A DNA stretch of 64,000 nucleotides from JAAFHZ01 sp964247085 (GCA_964247085.1 CAXTSX010000005.1:1-64000), one strand, 5' to 3'. Numbered from the stretch's first letter, positions 17,742 through 27,649 are shown. The notes: generated by a model from the sequence alone, not told the origin. Program-made: numbers and translations.

Positions 17742-18044
17742 ATGATTTTAGAAGTAGCTATTCTGGATATTCGGTCGGGATTAACCAGTGAGTTTGAAGC
17801 GGCCTTTAAAAAAGCTGCCCCCATTATTGCTGCGATGCCGGGCTATAGTGGTCATGAGTTGCAACATTGCCTAGAAAATGAACATCGATACATTTTGTTG
17901 GTGCGCTGGCAGAAGCTCGAAGATCACACCGTTGGATTTCGGCAATCGCCAGAGTATCAGGAGTGGCGGTCTTTGTTACATCACTTTTATGACCCTTTCC
18001 CAACGGTAGAGCACTACACTGTGCTCCCTGCTCAAGATAAATAA
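17742..18044 (+). CDS. Antibiotic biosynthesis monooxygenase (ABM) domain protein
   Basis: A 100-residue protein with the dimeric alpha-beta barrel pattern of ABM domains: 'EFEAAFKKAAPIIAAMPGYSGHELQHC' at the start and 'ILLVRWQKLEDHTVGFRQSPEYQEWR' in the middle. Proteins of this kind include quinol oxygenases and heme-degrading enzymes, but many are of unknown role. It diverges from ogt and its 3' end overlaps carB by 13 bases on the opposite strand. Confidence 0.8.
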   Translation: MILEVAILDIRSGLTSEFEAAFKKAAPIIAAMPGYSGHELQHCLENEHRYILLVRWQKLEDHTVGFRQSPEYQEWRSLLHHFYDPFPTVEHYTVLPAQDK

Positions 18045-21000
18045 TCTTGTAGTGCCTTAACTTCTAACGGCTGTGACTGCAGCGATCGAATTGCTGCTGC
18101 TGTGGCCTTGGCTCCAGCCAAAGTAGTGACCATCGGCACCTTATAAGTCAAAGCGGTGCGTCGAATCAACCGACCATCAGCTTGGGCTTCTTCACCGGAT
18201 GGTGTATTCACAATCAGCTGAATCTGCTTATTTTTGATCACATCCGCCACATTAGGCCGACCTTCATGCAGTTTTAAGATTAGTTCGACTTCTAAGCCAT
18301 GAGCTTGAAGAACTTGGCGGGTACCCGCCGTGGCAATAATAGTAAATCCCAAATCTATCAGATCTTTAGCGATCGGCACCACATTTTCTTTATCTCGATC
18401 GTTAGTAGAGATAAACACTTTGCCAGATAGTGGCAAATGTTGGCTGGCAGCTAATTCGGCCTTGGCATAAGCCCGCCCAAAGTCCACATCAATGCCCATC
18501 ACCTCACCGGTCGATCGCATCTCTGGTCCGAGGATCGTGTCGGTGCCAGGAAATTTCTCAAAGGGTAGCACGGCTTCTTTCACGGCAATATGTTTAGGAA
18601 TCACTTCAGCCGTGTAGTTCAAGCCTTGCAAGGTTTCGCCAGACATTAATCGTGCTGCATAACCAGCCAGTGGCACACCCGTAGCTTTAGCCACAAAGGG
18701 CACCGTCCGGGAGGCGCGGGGATTGGCTTCTAAGATATAAACCTGATCGCCTTGCACCGCAAATTGAATATTCATCAGGCCGATTACCTTCAAAGCTTTG
18801 GCTAGCTGGACTGTCCAGTCCCGAATTGTCGCTACGACTGGATCGGTCAGAGACATATAGGGCAGCGAGCAGGCCGAGTCTCCGGAATGGATTCCGGCCT
18901 GTTCGATATGCTCCATAATGCCGCCAATCACTACCGCGCCAGTGGCATCGGCGATCGCATCCACATCTACTTCGATCGCATTCTCCAGGAACTGGTCAAT
19001 CAAAATTGGGTGATCGGGTTCCACCTGGACGGCGTAGGTCATGTAGCGCTCCAACTCTGTATCGGAATAGACGATTTCCATTGCCCGACCGCCCAGAACG
19101 TAGGAAGGCCGCACCACTACGGGGTAGCCGATCCGATTCGCTACCACTAGAGCATCCTCGAAGCTTCTGGCCATACCATTTTCAGGCTGCTTAATATTTA
19201 ACTGCCGCAACACTTTGTCAAACCTTGCCCGATCTTCAGCCATATCGATCGAATCCGGGGAAGTTCCCCAAATCTTGGTGACCACTTCAGAATGTTGAGT
19301 TAAATATTGCTGTAGTGGTACAGATAGTTTCAGGGGAGTTTGGCCACCAAACTGCACAATAATTCCTTCGGGTTGTTCGGCTTCAATAATATTCAGCACG
19401 TCCTCGCGGGTGAGCGGCTCAAAATATAGTCGATCGCTAGTATCGTAGTCGGTGGAAACTGTTTCGGGGTTAGAGTTAACCATAATGGTCTCGAAGCCCT
19501 GGGCACTGAGGGCGTAGGAGGCATGACAACAGCAATAGTCAAATTCAATCCCCTGGCCGATGCGGTTGGGGCCACCGCCTAAAATCATTACTTTGCGCCG
19601 ACTAGAGGGGAAGACTTCGGTTTCTTCTTCGTAGGTGGAGTAATAGTAGGGGGTCATGGCGGCAAATTCGGCAGCGCAGGTATCGACTAATTTGTAAGCT
19701 GGGATAACGTTGAGCGACTTGCGATAACTACGCACTGTGTCTTCATCAGTGTGGGTGGCATAGGCAATCTGTCGATCGCTAAAACCCTGACGTTTGATTT
19801 TCCACATTTCTTCACGACTAATCGTGTCACAACCTTGCGCCAGCAGGAATTTTTCGGTGGCGAGCAAGTCCGCTAGTTTATCTAAGAACCAGGGATCGAT
19901 CGAGGTCAATTCGTGGATTTCCTCAACGGTCAAACCGAGCAGCATGGCATGACGGAGGGTAAACACCTGCTCTGGATTGGGAGTGCGGAGTTGGGCTTTG
20001 ACTTGTTCGATAGTGGGCAGAGTTTCATCCCGATCGCAACCCCAACCAAAGTGACCAGTTTCCAGCGATCGCAAGGCTTTTTGGAAAGACTCTTGGAAGG
20101 TGCGACCAATGGCCATCGCTTCGCCCACCGACTTCATTTGGGTGGTGAGATTGGATTGGGAACCAGGGAATTTTTCAAAGGCAAACCGGGGAATCTTGGT
20201 GACGACGTAATCAATGGTGGGTTCAAAGGAAGCCGGTGTTTGCCGGGTAATGTCGTTGGGAATTTCATCTAGGGTGTAGCCCACGGCTAACTTGGCTGCT
20301 AATTTGGCGATTGGAAAGCCAGTGGCCTTAGAAGCCAGAGCGGAGCTACGACTCACCCGGGGATTCATCTCAATTACAATAAAATCGCCATTCACGGGGT
20401 TCACGGCAAACTGAATATTGGAGCCGCCGGTTTCCACCCCAATTTCTCGGATGATTTTAATCGAAGCATCGCGCAACCGCTGATATTCTTTATCGGTGAG
20501 GGTTTGAGCCGGGGCGACGGTAATCGAATCACCGGTATGCACACCCATTGGGTCAAAGTTCTCGATCGAACAAATAATCACCACATTATCGGCCAGATCG
20601 CGCATCACTTCTAGCTCATATTCTTTCCAGCCCAGCAAAGACTTCTCAATCAAGATCTGATCCATCGGCGAAGCATCGATACCGGTTTGAGCCAGTACTT
20701 CAAATTCTTCTTGGTTGTAAGCAATCCCGCCCCCGGTGCCACCCATCGTAAAGGCTGGTCGGGTAATGAGTGGATAGCTACCAATCTGGGTAGCCACCGC
20801 TTGAGCTTCTGTCAAGGTACTGGCAATGCCGGAAGGACAGACGGGTACGCCAATTCTGGCCATCGCTTCTTTAAATAACAGCCGATCTTCGGCCATCTCG
20901 ATCGCTGGTAGTTTCGCCCCAATCAATTCCACCTGGTATTTTTCCAGCACGCCACTTTTTGCCAGACTAACGGCTAGGTTCAGCGCTGTTTGACCACCCA

Positions 21001-21268
21001 TCGTCGGTAAAATGGCATCGGGGCGTTCCTGGGCAATCACCTTTTCCACTAATTCGGGGGTGAGGGGTTCAATATAAGTCCGATCGGCTGTTTCGGGGTC
21101 AGTCATGATCGTGGCTGGATTGGAATTGACCAGAATCACCTGATAGCCTTCTTCGCGCAGGGCTTTACAGGCTTGGGTACCAGAGTAATCAAACTCACAT
21201 CCTTGACCAATTACGATCGGTCCAGAACCGAGAATCAAGATTTTTTGTAAGTCGGTGCGGCGGGGCAT
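18032..21268 (-). CDS. carB: Carbamoyl-phosphate synthase large subunit
   Basis: A full-length 1078-residue CarB. Two homologous ATP-grasp synthetase halves are visible, each starting with a 'G(S/G)GP' loop ('ILGSGPIVIGQGCEFDYSG' and 'ILGGGPNRIGQGIEFDYC'), followed by a C-terminal MGS-like allosteric domain ('ISTNDRDKENVVPIAKDL', 'LIVNTPSG'). It makes carbamoyl phosphate for pyrimidine and arginine synthesis together with CarA, which is not in this window. Start chosen as ATG 'MPRRTDLQKILILG'. Confidence 0.97.
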   Translation of the reverse strand: MPRRTDLQKILILGSGPIVIGQGCEFDYSGTQACKALREEGYQVILVNSNPATIMTDPETADRTYIEPLTPELVEKVIAQERPDAILPTMGGQTALNLAVSLAKSGVLEKYQVELIGAKLPAIEMAEDRLLFKEAMARIGVPVCPSGIASTLTEAQAVATQIGSYPLITRPAFTMGGTGGGIAYNQEEFEVLAQTGIDASPMDQILIEKSLLGWKEYELEVMRDLADNVVIICSIENFDPMGVHTGDSITVAPAQTLTDKEYQRLRDASIKIIREIGVETGGSNIQFAVNPVNGDFIVIEMNPRVSRSSALASKATGFPIAKLAAKLAVGYTLDEIPNDITRQTPASFEPTIDYVVTKIPRFAFEKFPGSQSNLTTQMKSVGEAMAIGRTFQESFQKALRSLETGHFGWGCDRDETLPTIEQVKAQLRTPNPEQVFTLRHAMLLGLTVEEIHELTSIDPWFLDKLADLLATEKFLLAQGCDTISREEMWKIKRQGFSDRQIAYATHTDEDTVRSYRKSLNVIPAYKLVDTCAAEFAAMTPYYYSTYEEETEVFPSSRRKVMILGGGPNRIGQGIEFDYCCCHASYALSAQGFETIMVNSNPETVSTDYDTSDRLYFEPLTREDVLNIIEAEQPEGIIVQFGGQTPLKLSVPLQQYLTQHSEVVTKIWGTSPDSIDMAEDRARFDKVLRQLNIKQPENGMARSFEDALVVANRIGYPVVVRPSYVLGGRAMEIVYSDTELERYMTYAVQVEPDHPILIDQFLENAIEVDVDAIADATGAVVIGGIMEHIEQAGIHSGDSACSLPYMSLTDPVVATIRDWTVQLAKALKVIGLMNIQFAVQGDQVYILEANPRASRTVPFVAKATGVPLAGYAARLMSGETLQGLNYTAEVIPKHIAVKEAVLPFEKFPGTDTILGPEMRSTGEVMGIDVDFGRAYAKAELAASQHLPLSGKVFISTNDRDKENVVPIAKDLIDLGFTIIATAGTRQVLQAHGLEVELILKLHEGRPNVADVIKNKQIQLIVNTPSGEEAQADGRLIRRTALTYKVPMVTTLAGAKATAAAIRSLQSQPLEVKALQDYLS

Positions 21269-21395
21269 GGCTGGTTTCTACTGTGCTGAAATCCGCTCTA
21301 TTCTAATTGCTTTTGGTTACGACAGCTGATTTTAATTAAATAGTATTCGTTATATGGCTAGCCAGGATTTACCATGACATCAAATATTTCACCCT

Positions 21396-22487
21396 TCAAA
21401 CAGCCCAAACAGTTGACCAAGGACTACCTCCAGTCTCTAAACCCGCCAACGAACTATTCGCCGAGATAATGACTTCACCTTGTCGATTGCGCAATATCAC
21501 CCTCAGGAATCCCCGAGTAGTATCCAGACAGCAACTAGCCAATCCATTAGCTGTTGGCACCTGCACCATCGCTCCTGGTAAATCGGTCGTACCCACTAGC
21601 TCGATCGTAAAGTTTTGATTGGTCGCTTGCATCTGCCATTTACCCCAGGGATCTACCTGCCAATGTACTTGAGAGTTCCAGGGTACAAATTCATAGAATT
21701 GACCACGATAGTGTATCCCAATCATTGCCACTTCTTCCATTAGTCCCAAGACACTGCGTCGTCCCCCACCGGCAGTAATAGCTAATTTTGGTTCATCAAC
21801 AAAATAGTTGCAGTTGATCCAAAACCATTTCTGGGGAAAAGAACGACCCCAATTTTTTTCACTATAAGCCGGTGCGTCTGTAAATTCATAACGATGCCCC
21901 TGATATTCAATCCAGCCAGTAGCTAATCCCTGCGCCATTAAAATTTGCCAGCCCGGTTCAAAAATAGGCAATGCTGAGAGCCAACCTGCCGTGGATTTTT
22001 GCCAGCCGATAGCATGACCCCAGCCATAAATTGGGACAGTGCTATAATACCAGCGACAGGGAGCCTGGTGACCGGGAATATCTAGAATACCTTGATGTAA
22101 AGTCGCGGTGACTTGGTAGCCCTCGGTGACTCGCTGCTCAAAGTCTTCTGCCGATAGTAGTTGTGGTGTAATGACAAAGTTGTGTTTGTCCCACTGTCTT
22201 AAACCCAAATAATCCTTACTTGCCCAAAAGCCTTGGGCATCAGAAAAAGTGCGACAGCTATGCTGATCACCGGGGGCTAAAATCTGAGCCGCACTAGTCG
22301 CCTCAGATCCCCTGCTCGGATCTTCGATCGAATACATGAAGGCAAAAGAATCATTAATAGCCGGTAGGCTGAGGCGAAAATACCAGCCTTCAAAGAAATT
22401 CGGGCTGTAACCATCCCAATGGTAAGCACTGTGGGGAGTTTGCAGTGGATTGTACCAATCAGCGATCGAAGTCTTATTTTTAAACAT
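21396..22487 (-). CDS. Tocopherol cyclase
   Basis: A 363-residue member of the tocopherol cyclase family (plant VTE1 relatives). Signatures include 'TPHSAYHWDGYSPNFFEGWYF' (in two parts) at the N-terminus, 'AYSEKNWGRSFPQKWFWINCN' region near residue 220, and 'FEPGWQILMAQG'. The enzyme closes the chromanol ring of tocopherols. The prenyltransferase that supplies its substrate lies seven bases upstream, so the pair forms an operon. Confidence 0.92.
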   Translation of the reverse strand: MFKNKTSIADWYNPLQTPHSAYHWDGYSPNFFEGWYFRLSLPAINDSFAFMYSIEDPSRGSEATSAAQILAPGDQHSCRTFSDAQGFWASKDYLGLRQWDKHNFVITPQLLSAEDFEQRVTEGYQVTATLHQGILDIPGHQAPCRWYYSTVPIYGWGHAIGWQKSTAGWLSALPIFEPGWQILMAQGLATGWIEYQGHRYEFTDAPAYSEKNWGRSFPQKWFWINCNYFVDEPKLAITAGGGRRSVLGLMEEVAMIGIHYRGQFYEFVPWNSQVHWQVDPWGKWQMQATNQNFTIELVGTTDLPGAMVQVPTANGLASCCLDTTRGFLRVILRNRQGEVIISANSSLAGLETGGSPWSTVWAV

Positions 22488-22494
22488 GATTTTT

Positions 22495-23451
22495 TTAGAC
22501 GGGCAAGAAGCAGGCCAAAGGGAAAAGCAAATATTCTAAGAAAAATAATTTCCAAATAAATTGGTAAAAAGCAGCGATCGATCCCTGATCTTCTAGGTCA
22601 ATACTCTGACTGCGCCACCACAGCCAGCCCAGGAGCAGGCTATGGGCACCAATGAAAAATGCCGTATTGACAGTTGGTAATAAGTAAATTCCAGCCCCCA
22701 CCATGCTCAGATAGGCGATCGAGATCACCCCGCGCGTGATCTTGAAAACAGCTGGCTTTCCCCAACTAATCGTAAAAGTCTGGATTTGAAATTTTTGATC
22801 GCCTGCCATATCCGGCACATCTTTAAAAATGGCGATGGCGATCGTGAAGACTAAAATAAATAAAGTGATTGTCCAGAGCAGCGGGGGAAAGGACAAGGTG
22901 TTAGTCAAAATTTGATCGAAATAAGCAAATAGTCCGACATTAACCACTACACCCCGCACTGCTAAAATGCAAAAGGCTGCTAGCAGGGAAAAGCGTTTGA
23001 GCCGGATCGGGGGTAAAGAATAAGCGGTACCCAGCAATATACTAATCACTACGGTGGCCAGCAACCATGGACTGAGGCTGGCTGCGATCATTAACGCTGC
23101 CAAACCAGTAATACCCACAATCCATTGACCTTGAGATTGTGAAAATTCACCACTAGCCAAGGGCAGATGCGGCTTATTCACTCGATCGATCTCCACATCA
23201 CAGAGTTGATTCAAGCCCACGATGTAGATATTGCCACAGACACAAGCTAGCCAAGCCCCCAAAAATTGGAATAAGTTAATGTTGCTGGTAACCAGTGCGG
23301 TCAGTCCTGCGTCCGTATCATGGGTAGTGGCTACCGCAATCAGGTATAGCGCAACAACACTTAAACTAGTGCCAATAATGGTGTGGGGACGAGAAAATTG
23401 CCACAAAGAGGCTAGAAATATCATCAAAAATATGCTCCGCTGGCCAGTCAA
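22495..23451 (-). CDS. Homogentisate phytyltransferase (UbiA family)
   Basis: A 318-residue polytopic UbiA-type prenyltransferase. 'NQLCDVEIDRVNKPHLPLASGEFS' (about residues 77-100) is the first Asp-rich substrate site, and 'KDVPDMAGDQKF' the second. Similarity to cyanobacterial homogentisate phytyltransferases, and the tocopherol cyclase gene immediately downstream, support a role in vitamin E synthesis in the membrane. The start 'MTGQRSIFLMIF' is the one available near the expected N-terminus. Confidence 0.9.
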   Translation of the reverse strand: MTGQRSIFLMIFLASLWQFSRPHTIIGTSLSVVALYLIAVATTHDTDAGLTALVTSNINLFQFLGAWLACVCGNIYIVGLNQLCDVEIDRVNKPHLPLASGEFSQSQGQWIVGITGLAALMIAASLSPWLLATVVISILLGTAYSLPPIRLKRFSLLAAFCILAVRGVVVNVGLFAYFDQILTNTLSFPPLLWTITLFILVFTIAIAIFKDVPDMAGDQKFQIQTFTISWGKPAVFKITRGVISIAYLSMVGAGIYLLPTVNTAFFIGAHSLLLGWLWWRSQSIDLEDQGSIAAFYQFIWKLFFLEYLLFPLACFLPV

Positions 23452-23537
23452 ACTGAATTCAGCTTAGACTAAACCTGTACTGAATGGCTACATCACTGCC
23501 CAGGAAGATAAGCTGTAGTACTGCACCCATATTGCCT

Positions 23538-24281
23538 ATGACTATGAAATTCTCCCCCCACCTGCTCCGACAATCGTTCTTATTGGTTTGTTTGGTATTG
23601 CTGGGATTAATCTGGTCACCAGCTGTAGCCCAAGCCGATGTGGTCAAGGATGTAGCCAATTTCCATCCGCAGATATTTTTGAAGAATACTTTGCAGTGGA
23701 TTGCTGGACTGGGCGCGATCGGACCATTGGCTTTTATTGGTATTTACATCATCGCCACGATCGTTTTCTTGCCCGGATCGATTCTCACGCTGGGGGCAGG
23801 CGTAGTTTTTGGGGTGGGGCTAGGCACTGTCTATGTTTTTATGGGAGCAATGATTGGTGCTACTGCCGCATTTTTAGTCGGTCGTTATTTAGCCCGGAGC
23901 TGGGTCACCCAAAAAATTGCCAGCAATAGTAAATTCCGGGCGATCGATCAAGCTGTGGGCCAGGATGGGTTGAGAATTGTTTTACTGACCCGTCTATCGC
24001 CAGTTTTTCCGTTCAATTTTTTGAATTATGCCTTCGGTCTTACAGGCGTATCGGTTAAAGATTATGTGTTGGGTTCTTTGGGGATCTTGCCCGGCACCAT
24101 TATGTATGTTTATCTGGGTTCGCTGGCTGGCAATCTGGCTTTAATTGGCACAGCGGCACAGCCGACTAATTCCAATTTGCAATGGGCCCTGCGGATCATG
24201 GGCTTGCTGGCGACCATTGCCGTGACGGTCTATGTGACCCGTATTGCTAAACAGGCTTTAGAACAAGAAGGATTGATTTAA
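23538..24281 (+). CDS. TVP38/TMEM64 (DedA-like) membrane protein
   Basis: About 247 residues from ATG 23538; the open frame begins 18 codons earlier. A signal-like first helix ends near 'SPAVAQA'. The core VTT/SNARE-associated motif is visible in 'FLPGSILTLGAGVVFGVGLG' and 'RLSPVFPFNFLNYAFGLTGV', with 'GSLGILPGTIMYVYLGSLAG' after it. The family consists of membrane proteins thought to move lipids across bilayers; the bacterial substrates are unsettled. Genes on both flanks are on the other strand. Confidence 0.85.
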   Translation: MTMKFSPHLLRQSFLLVCLVLLGLIWSPAVAQADVVKDVANFHPQIFLKNTLQWIAGLGAIGPLAFIGIYIIATIVFLPGSILTLGAGVVFGVGLGTVYVFMGAMIGATAAFLVGRYLARSWVTQKIASNSKFRAIDQAVGQDGLRIVLLTRLSPVFPFNFLNYAFGLTGVSVKDYVLGSLGILPGTIMYVYLGSLAGNLALIGTAAQPTNSNLQWALRIMGLLATIAVTVYVTRIAKQALEQEGLI

Positions 24282-24290
24282 ATACTATTG

Positions 24291-24869
24291 TCAACCCCAA
24301 ATTTTAGCTAGATTCAAAATGAACCCTGGTAAAACCTGGTCACCACTCACCGTCATAGGATTTGTCATGATTTCGATAGTCATATGAGGGCGATATATTT
24401 CGACTGTTTTGGTACGACGATTAATTAGCCATCCTAGCCGACAGCCATTATCCAGATATTCCTGCATCTTTTGTTGAGTTTGCATTAGGCTGTCGGCGGG
24501 TGAAAGAATTTCCAGGAGGAAATCCGGGCAGAGCGGAATGAATTTTTGTTTTTGAGTTGCCGTCAAGGCATCCCAGCGAGATTTCTCAATCCAAGCCGCA
24601 TCAGGCGATCGATCAGCACCATTGGGCAAGCTAAAGCCGGTAGAAGAATCAAAAACTTCACCCAATTCGGTTTGATTGTTCCAAAGACTTAGTTGAAAGT
24701 TAATATGGGCATTCGATCGACCTGTTTCTCCCCCAGTTGGTGGCATGGCAACAATTTCCTGATCAGCAGTACGTTCTAACTTGAGTTCTGGGTTTTCTTG
24801 GCAAATTTGGTAAAACTGTTCTGTTGTCAGGCTCACAACGGGATCGAGTTTGATGGTAATAGCTGTCAT
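24291..24869 (-). CDS. Uma2-family (DUF820) putative endonuclease
   Basis: A 192-residue protein from ATG 24869 ('MTAITIKLDPVVSLT'). It shows the DUF820 pattern of PD-(D/E)XK fold proteins common in cyanobacteria: 'LERTADQEIVAMPPTGG', 'GFSLPNGADRSPDAAWIEKSRW' region and 'CPDFLLEILSPADSL' with the acidic core, ending with a conserved 'MQEYLDNGCRLGWLIN'. These genes occur in many copies in cyanobacteria; activity is predicted from fold only. Confidence 0.85.
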   Translation of the reverse strand: MTAITIKLDPVVSLTTEQFYQICQENPELKLERTADQEIVAMPPTGGETGRSNAHINFQLSLWNNQTELGEVFDSSTGFSLPNGADRSPDAAWIEKSRWDALTATQKQKFIPLCPDFLLEILSPADSLMQTQQKMQEYLDNGCRLGWLINRRTKTVEIYRPHMTIEIMTNPMTVSGDQVLPGFILNLAKIWG

Positions 24870-24983
24870 GAGGATGCTTTCCAGAACTACTAGCATCATT
24901 GTATTAAATTCTGACTATCCTGACGGCTGTTTTATGTCAAAGTTAGATGAAACCCCGTGCATTAATTTAAATTGACCACCTCT

Positions 24984-26510
24984 ATGCCTACTATCCCTAT
25001 TACCCCGCTCGATATTCATAATCAACAACTTCTCACAGCCCTTCATCCTCCGGATTGGGTCAACCCGGCTCCCGCTGATTGCTATGACTTGGTAATTATT
25101 GGTGCTGGTACAGCTGGCTTGGTAGTAGCTGCCGGAGCCGCTGGCTTGGACTTGGGGTTAAAGGTGGCTTTAGTAGAAAGACATTTAATGGGCGGGGATT
25201 GCTTGAATTTTGGTTGCATTCCCTCCAAAACAATCATTCGATCGGCTAGGCTCATCGGTGAAATAGCCAGTAGTGCAGAGCTGGGTATTCATCCTGGCCA
25301 AGTCGAGATCGATTTTGGGGCGGTGATGGAAAGAATGCGCCGGGTGCGATCGCAAATCAGTCACCACGATAGTGCTGAACGTTTCCAAAGTTTGGGCGTG
25401 GATATCTTTTTGGGTGATGGCCAGTTTGCTCGTGCCAATACAGTACAAGTTGGCGACCAATTACTGCCATTCAAAAAAGCGGTAATTGCCACTGGAGCCA
25501 GAGCGGCGGTGCCACCCATCCCCGGACTGGCAGAAGTGGGTTATCTCACTAATGAAACTATATTTTCGTTAGAGCAAAGACCACAACGATTAGCGATCAT
25601 TGGTGGCGGACTAATTGGTTGTGAGATAGCTCAAGCCTTTCACCGTCTGGGTTGCGAAGTGATATTGCTGCAGCGCAGCTCCCAAATTCTCCCCAAAGAA
25701 GATCCCCTAGCGGCGGATTTTTTGCAAAAAATATTGATTGCTGAAGGGGTGCAGATCGTGTTGGATTGCCAAATTCAACAGGTGGTGGGCACCACCCCCG
25801 GTAAGACGATCGCCTACACTAATGATGGTCAAACCCACACGATCACTGTGGATGAAATTTTGGTTAGTGCCGGACGTTTACCCAATGTAGAAAGCCTCAA
25901 TCTGGCTGCTGTCGGCGTGGCGATCGATCAAGATGGGATTCAAGTCAACGATTACTTACAAACGACTAACCCCAAAATCTATGCCGCTGGGGATGTCTGT
26001 ATGCAGTGGCAATTTACCCACGCTGCTGATGCGGCAGCAAGGATTGTGATTAAAAATACGTTGTTTGCGCCCTTCGGCATTGGCAAAAGTAAACTAAGTA
26101 ATCTAGTGATGCCCTGGGTGACATATCTCGACCCCGAAATTGCCCATGTGGGCCTGTCCGAAATTGATGCTCAACAGGCTGGCATTGAGTGCGATGTTAT
26201 TCAGATTTCGATGTCTACAGTCGATCGAGCAATTACTGATAGTGAAGAAGCTGGTTTTCTGAAAATTATTCACCGCCGAGGTTCCGACCAGATTCTGGGT
26301 GCTACATTGGTAGCTAGTCATGCCGGAGAAATGATCTCCGAAATAACTACAGCAATCACCCACAATATTGGTCTCAGTAAATTAAGCCAAGTGATTCATC
26401 CCTATCCCACTCAAGGCGATATCATCAAAAAAGCAGCTGATGCGTACCAGCGCACTTTACTAACGCCACGCACCAAAAAATTATTAAAAGTATTGCACAA
26501 GTTTGCCTAG
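24984..26510 (+). CDS. FAD-dependent pyridine nucleotide-disulfide oxidoreductase (mercuric reductase-like)
   Basis: A 508-residue flavoprotein from ATG 24984. 'IIGAGTAGLVVAAGAAG' binds FAD, 'GGDCLNFGCIPSKT' holds the redox-active Cys pair (CxxxxC), 'IIGGGLIGCEIAQAFHRLG' binds NAD(P)H, and 'YAAGDVC' closes FAD. The dimerisation domain contains 'HPYPTQGD', with the catalytic His near the C-terminus. Annotation as mercuric reductase is common for such cyanobacterial proteins. However, there is no N-terminal metal-binding domain and no C-terminal vicinal Cys pair ('LLKVLHKFA' at the end), so mercury reduction is doubtful. Confidence 0.88.
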   Translation: MPTIPITPLDIHNQQLLTALHPPDWVNPAPADCYDLVIIGAGTAGLVVAAGAAGLDLGLKVALVERHLMGGDCLNFGCIPSKTIIRSARLIGEIASSAELGIHPGQVEIDFGAVMERMRRVRSQISHHDSAERFQSLGVDIFLGDGQFARANTVQVGDQLLPFKKAVIATGARAAVPPIPGLAEVGYLTNETIFSLEQRPQRLAIIGGGLIGCEIAQAFHRLGCEVILLQRSSQILPKEDPLAADFLQKILIAEGVQIVLDCQIQQVVGTTPGKTIAYTNDGQTHTITVDEILVSAGRLPNVESLNLAAVGVAIDQDGIQVNDYLQTTNPKIYAAGDVCMQWQFTHAADAAARIVIKNTLFAPFGIGKSKLSNLVMPWVTYLDPEIAHVGLSEIDAQQAGIECDVIQISMSTVDRAITDSEEAGFLKIIHRRGSDQILGATLVASHAGEMISEITTAITHNIGLSKLSQVIHPYPTQGDIIKKAADAYQRTLLTPRTKKLLKVLHKFA

Positions 26511-26548
26511 CCAAAATCAATCCGATCAATTGGCAAATTACCAAACAA

Positions 26549-26577
26549 ATAGCCCACTCAGCTTGCTGGCGGGCTAT
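26549..26577. terminator. Hairpin terminator between convergent genes
   Basis: ATAGCCC and GGGCTAT form a perfect seven-base stem with an inner CAGC-tt-GCTG, in the 94-base gap between the convergent oxidoreductase and psb32 genes. The following T-runs are short on both strands. It probably serves as a two-way terminator. Confidence 0.6.
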
Positions 26578-26604
26578 CTTTCTAACAATCTATTAGATGA
26601 TCAA

Positions 26605-27309
26605 TTAATCTTGGTTTTGATACCACCACCAAGTAGCCATGGGAATAACGGTGGCCGCAATCAATAGCACCACCACAATTAGGGTGAAATTACCCCGATT
26701 AGCCTCGGTTTCTTCTGCTGTGAGGTAAGTGCTGCCCGCTACTGCAGCTTCTTTAATCACTGGCGGACCAGGATCGGGTTCGCCAGACAAGACTGCTGAC
26801 AGCCGATCGATCGCATCGCCAAAGGACTGATTATACTTATTGCCATCCCGCAACGGTACCAACATTGTTTCATTGGCAATACTGCTGGCAATTTCATCAG
26901 ACAACACTTCTTTCACCGCAGCGCCAGTGACAATACCAGTAGTATTGGTGAGGTCATCTAACAGCACTAATGCCTGATTAGCCTGTTGTTCCGGAGTAGG
27001 AAACCACTTTTTAAATATTTTAGCGGTGAAAGTTTGAGCGTTATCACCATAATCAAAACGGTGAATAGTAATAAAGCGAACTTCTTTACCGGTAGATTTG
27101 GCTATTTTTTCTAGGGTACCACTGACCTTGGATTTAGTAGCCACGCTTAAAACACCAGCTTTATCGATGAGCCAAGTGGGAACTCCTGGTGAAACCGTCG
27201 GGATTTCGTAGAGAGCGGTGGCCGTAGCTGGCAACAACCACAGTTGCCAAGTGGCCAAAACAGCAGCACAGGTTAAACCTAACCGGCGAAAAACAGTAAG
27301 TTGGTTCAT
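26605..27309 (-). CDS. psb32: Psb32-type TPM-domain protein
   Basis: About 234 residues from ATG 27309 ('MNQLTVFRR'). A signal peptide ends near 'PATATALYE'; the TPM domain follows with 'VDKAGVLS'-like 'WLIDKAGVLSVATKSKV', 'VRFITIHRFDYGDNAQTFT' and 'ALVLLDDLTNTTGI'. A single C-terminal transmembrane helix ends 'WWWYQNQD'. This matches Psb32, a thylakoid-anchored lumenal protein that protects photosystem II and speeds its repair. The frame extends 15 codons upstream, without family support. Confidence 0.85.
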   Translation of the reverse strand: MNQLTVFRRLGLTCAAVLATWQLWLLPATATALYEIPTVSPGVPTWLIDKAGVLSVATKSKVSGTLEKIAKSTGKEVRFITIHRFDYGDNAQTFTAKIFKKWFPTPEQQANQALVLLDDLTNTTGIVTGAAVKEVLSDEIASSIANETMLVPLRDGNKYNQSFGDAIDRLSAVLSGEPDPGPPVIKEAAVAGSTYLTAEETEANRGNFTLIVVVLLIAATVIPMATWWWYQNQD

Positions 27310-27556
27310 AAAATATATTGAGCAGGTTATATGGATGAATAATATCTCTCTCAAAATACAACAGATCGATCGAGATGGCTGAGAGCAGATTTGTTTATTG
27401 CGACTAAATCAGCGTACAGCTCTTGATAGGAAAGGAACTCCATACCCCTCTCCGGGCGTAATTAACCGGAAATGCCATCCGCCCAATAGACTTACGGCTC
27501 AGCAGAATGCTTTAATAAGGTCTGAAAATAAATTTTTAAACTTTAGGAAAATTTTT

Positions 27557-27649
27557 ATGGGCGCAATTATATTTGTCGTTTACTTAGGCGCAATGGTCGG
27601 TATCGCTCTGGCGCTGTTTTTTGGACTCCGTGCTGCCAAAATCATTTAA
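27557..27649 (+). CDS. petL: Cytochrome b6f complex subunit PetL (30 residues)
   Basis: The conserved part is only the last 30 codons of a longer open frame: ATG 27557 begins 'MGAIIFVVYLGAMVGIALAL', a single transmembrane helix, and it ends 'FFGLRAAKII'. This matches PetL, whose C-terminus is typically FGxRxxKxI. An AGGAAA ribosome site lies about six bases upstream. The upstream frame is basic, contains no recognisable domain and is probably untranslated leader. PetM is ruled out by length and the ending. PetL stabilises the b6f dimer in the thylakoid. Confidence 0.75.
   Translation: MGAIIFVVYLGAMVGIALALFFGLRAAKII

Noticed and set aside
24984..26510. True mercuric reductase of a mercury-resistance operon
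   Set aside because: No merT/merP/merR neighbours, no N-terminal metal-binding domain and no C-terminal Cys pair.
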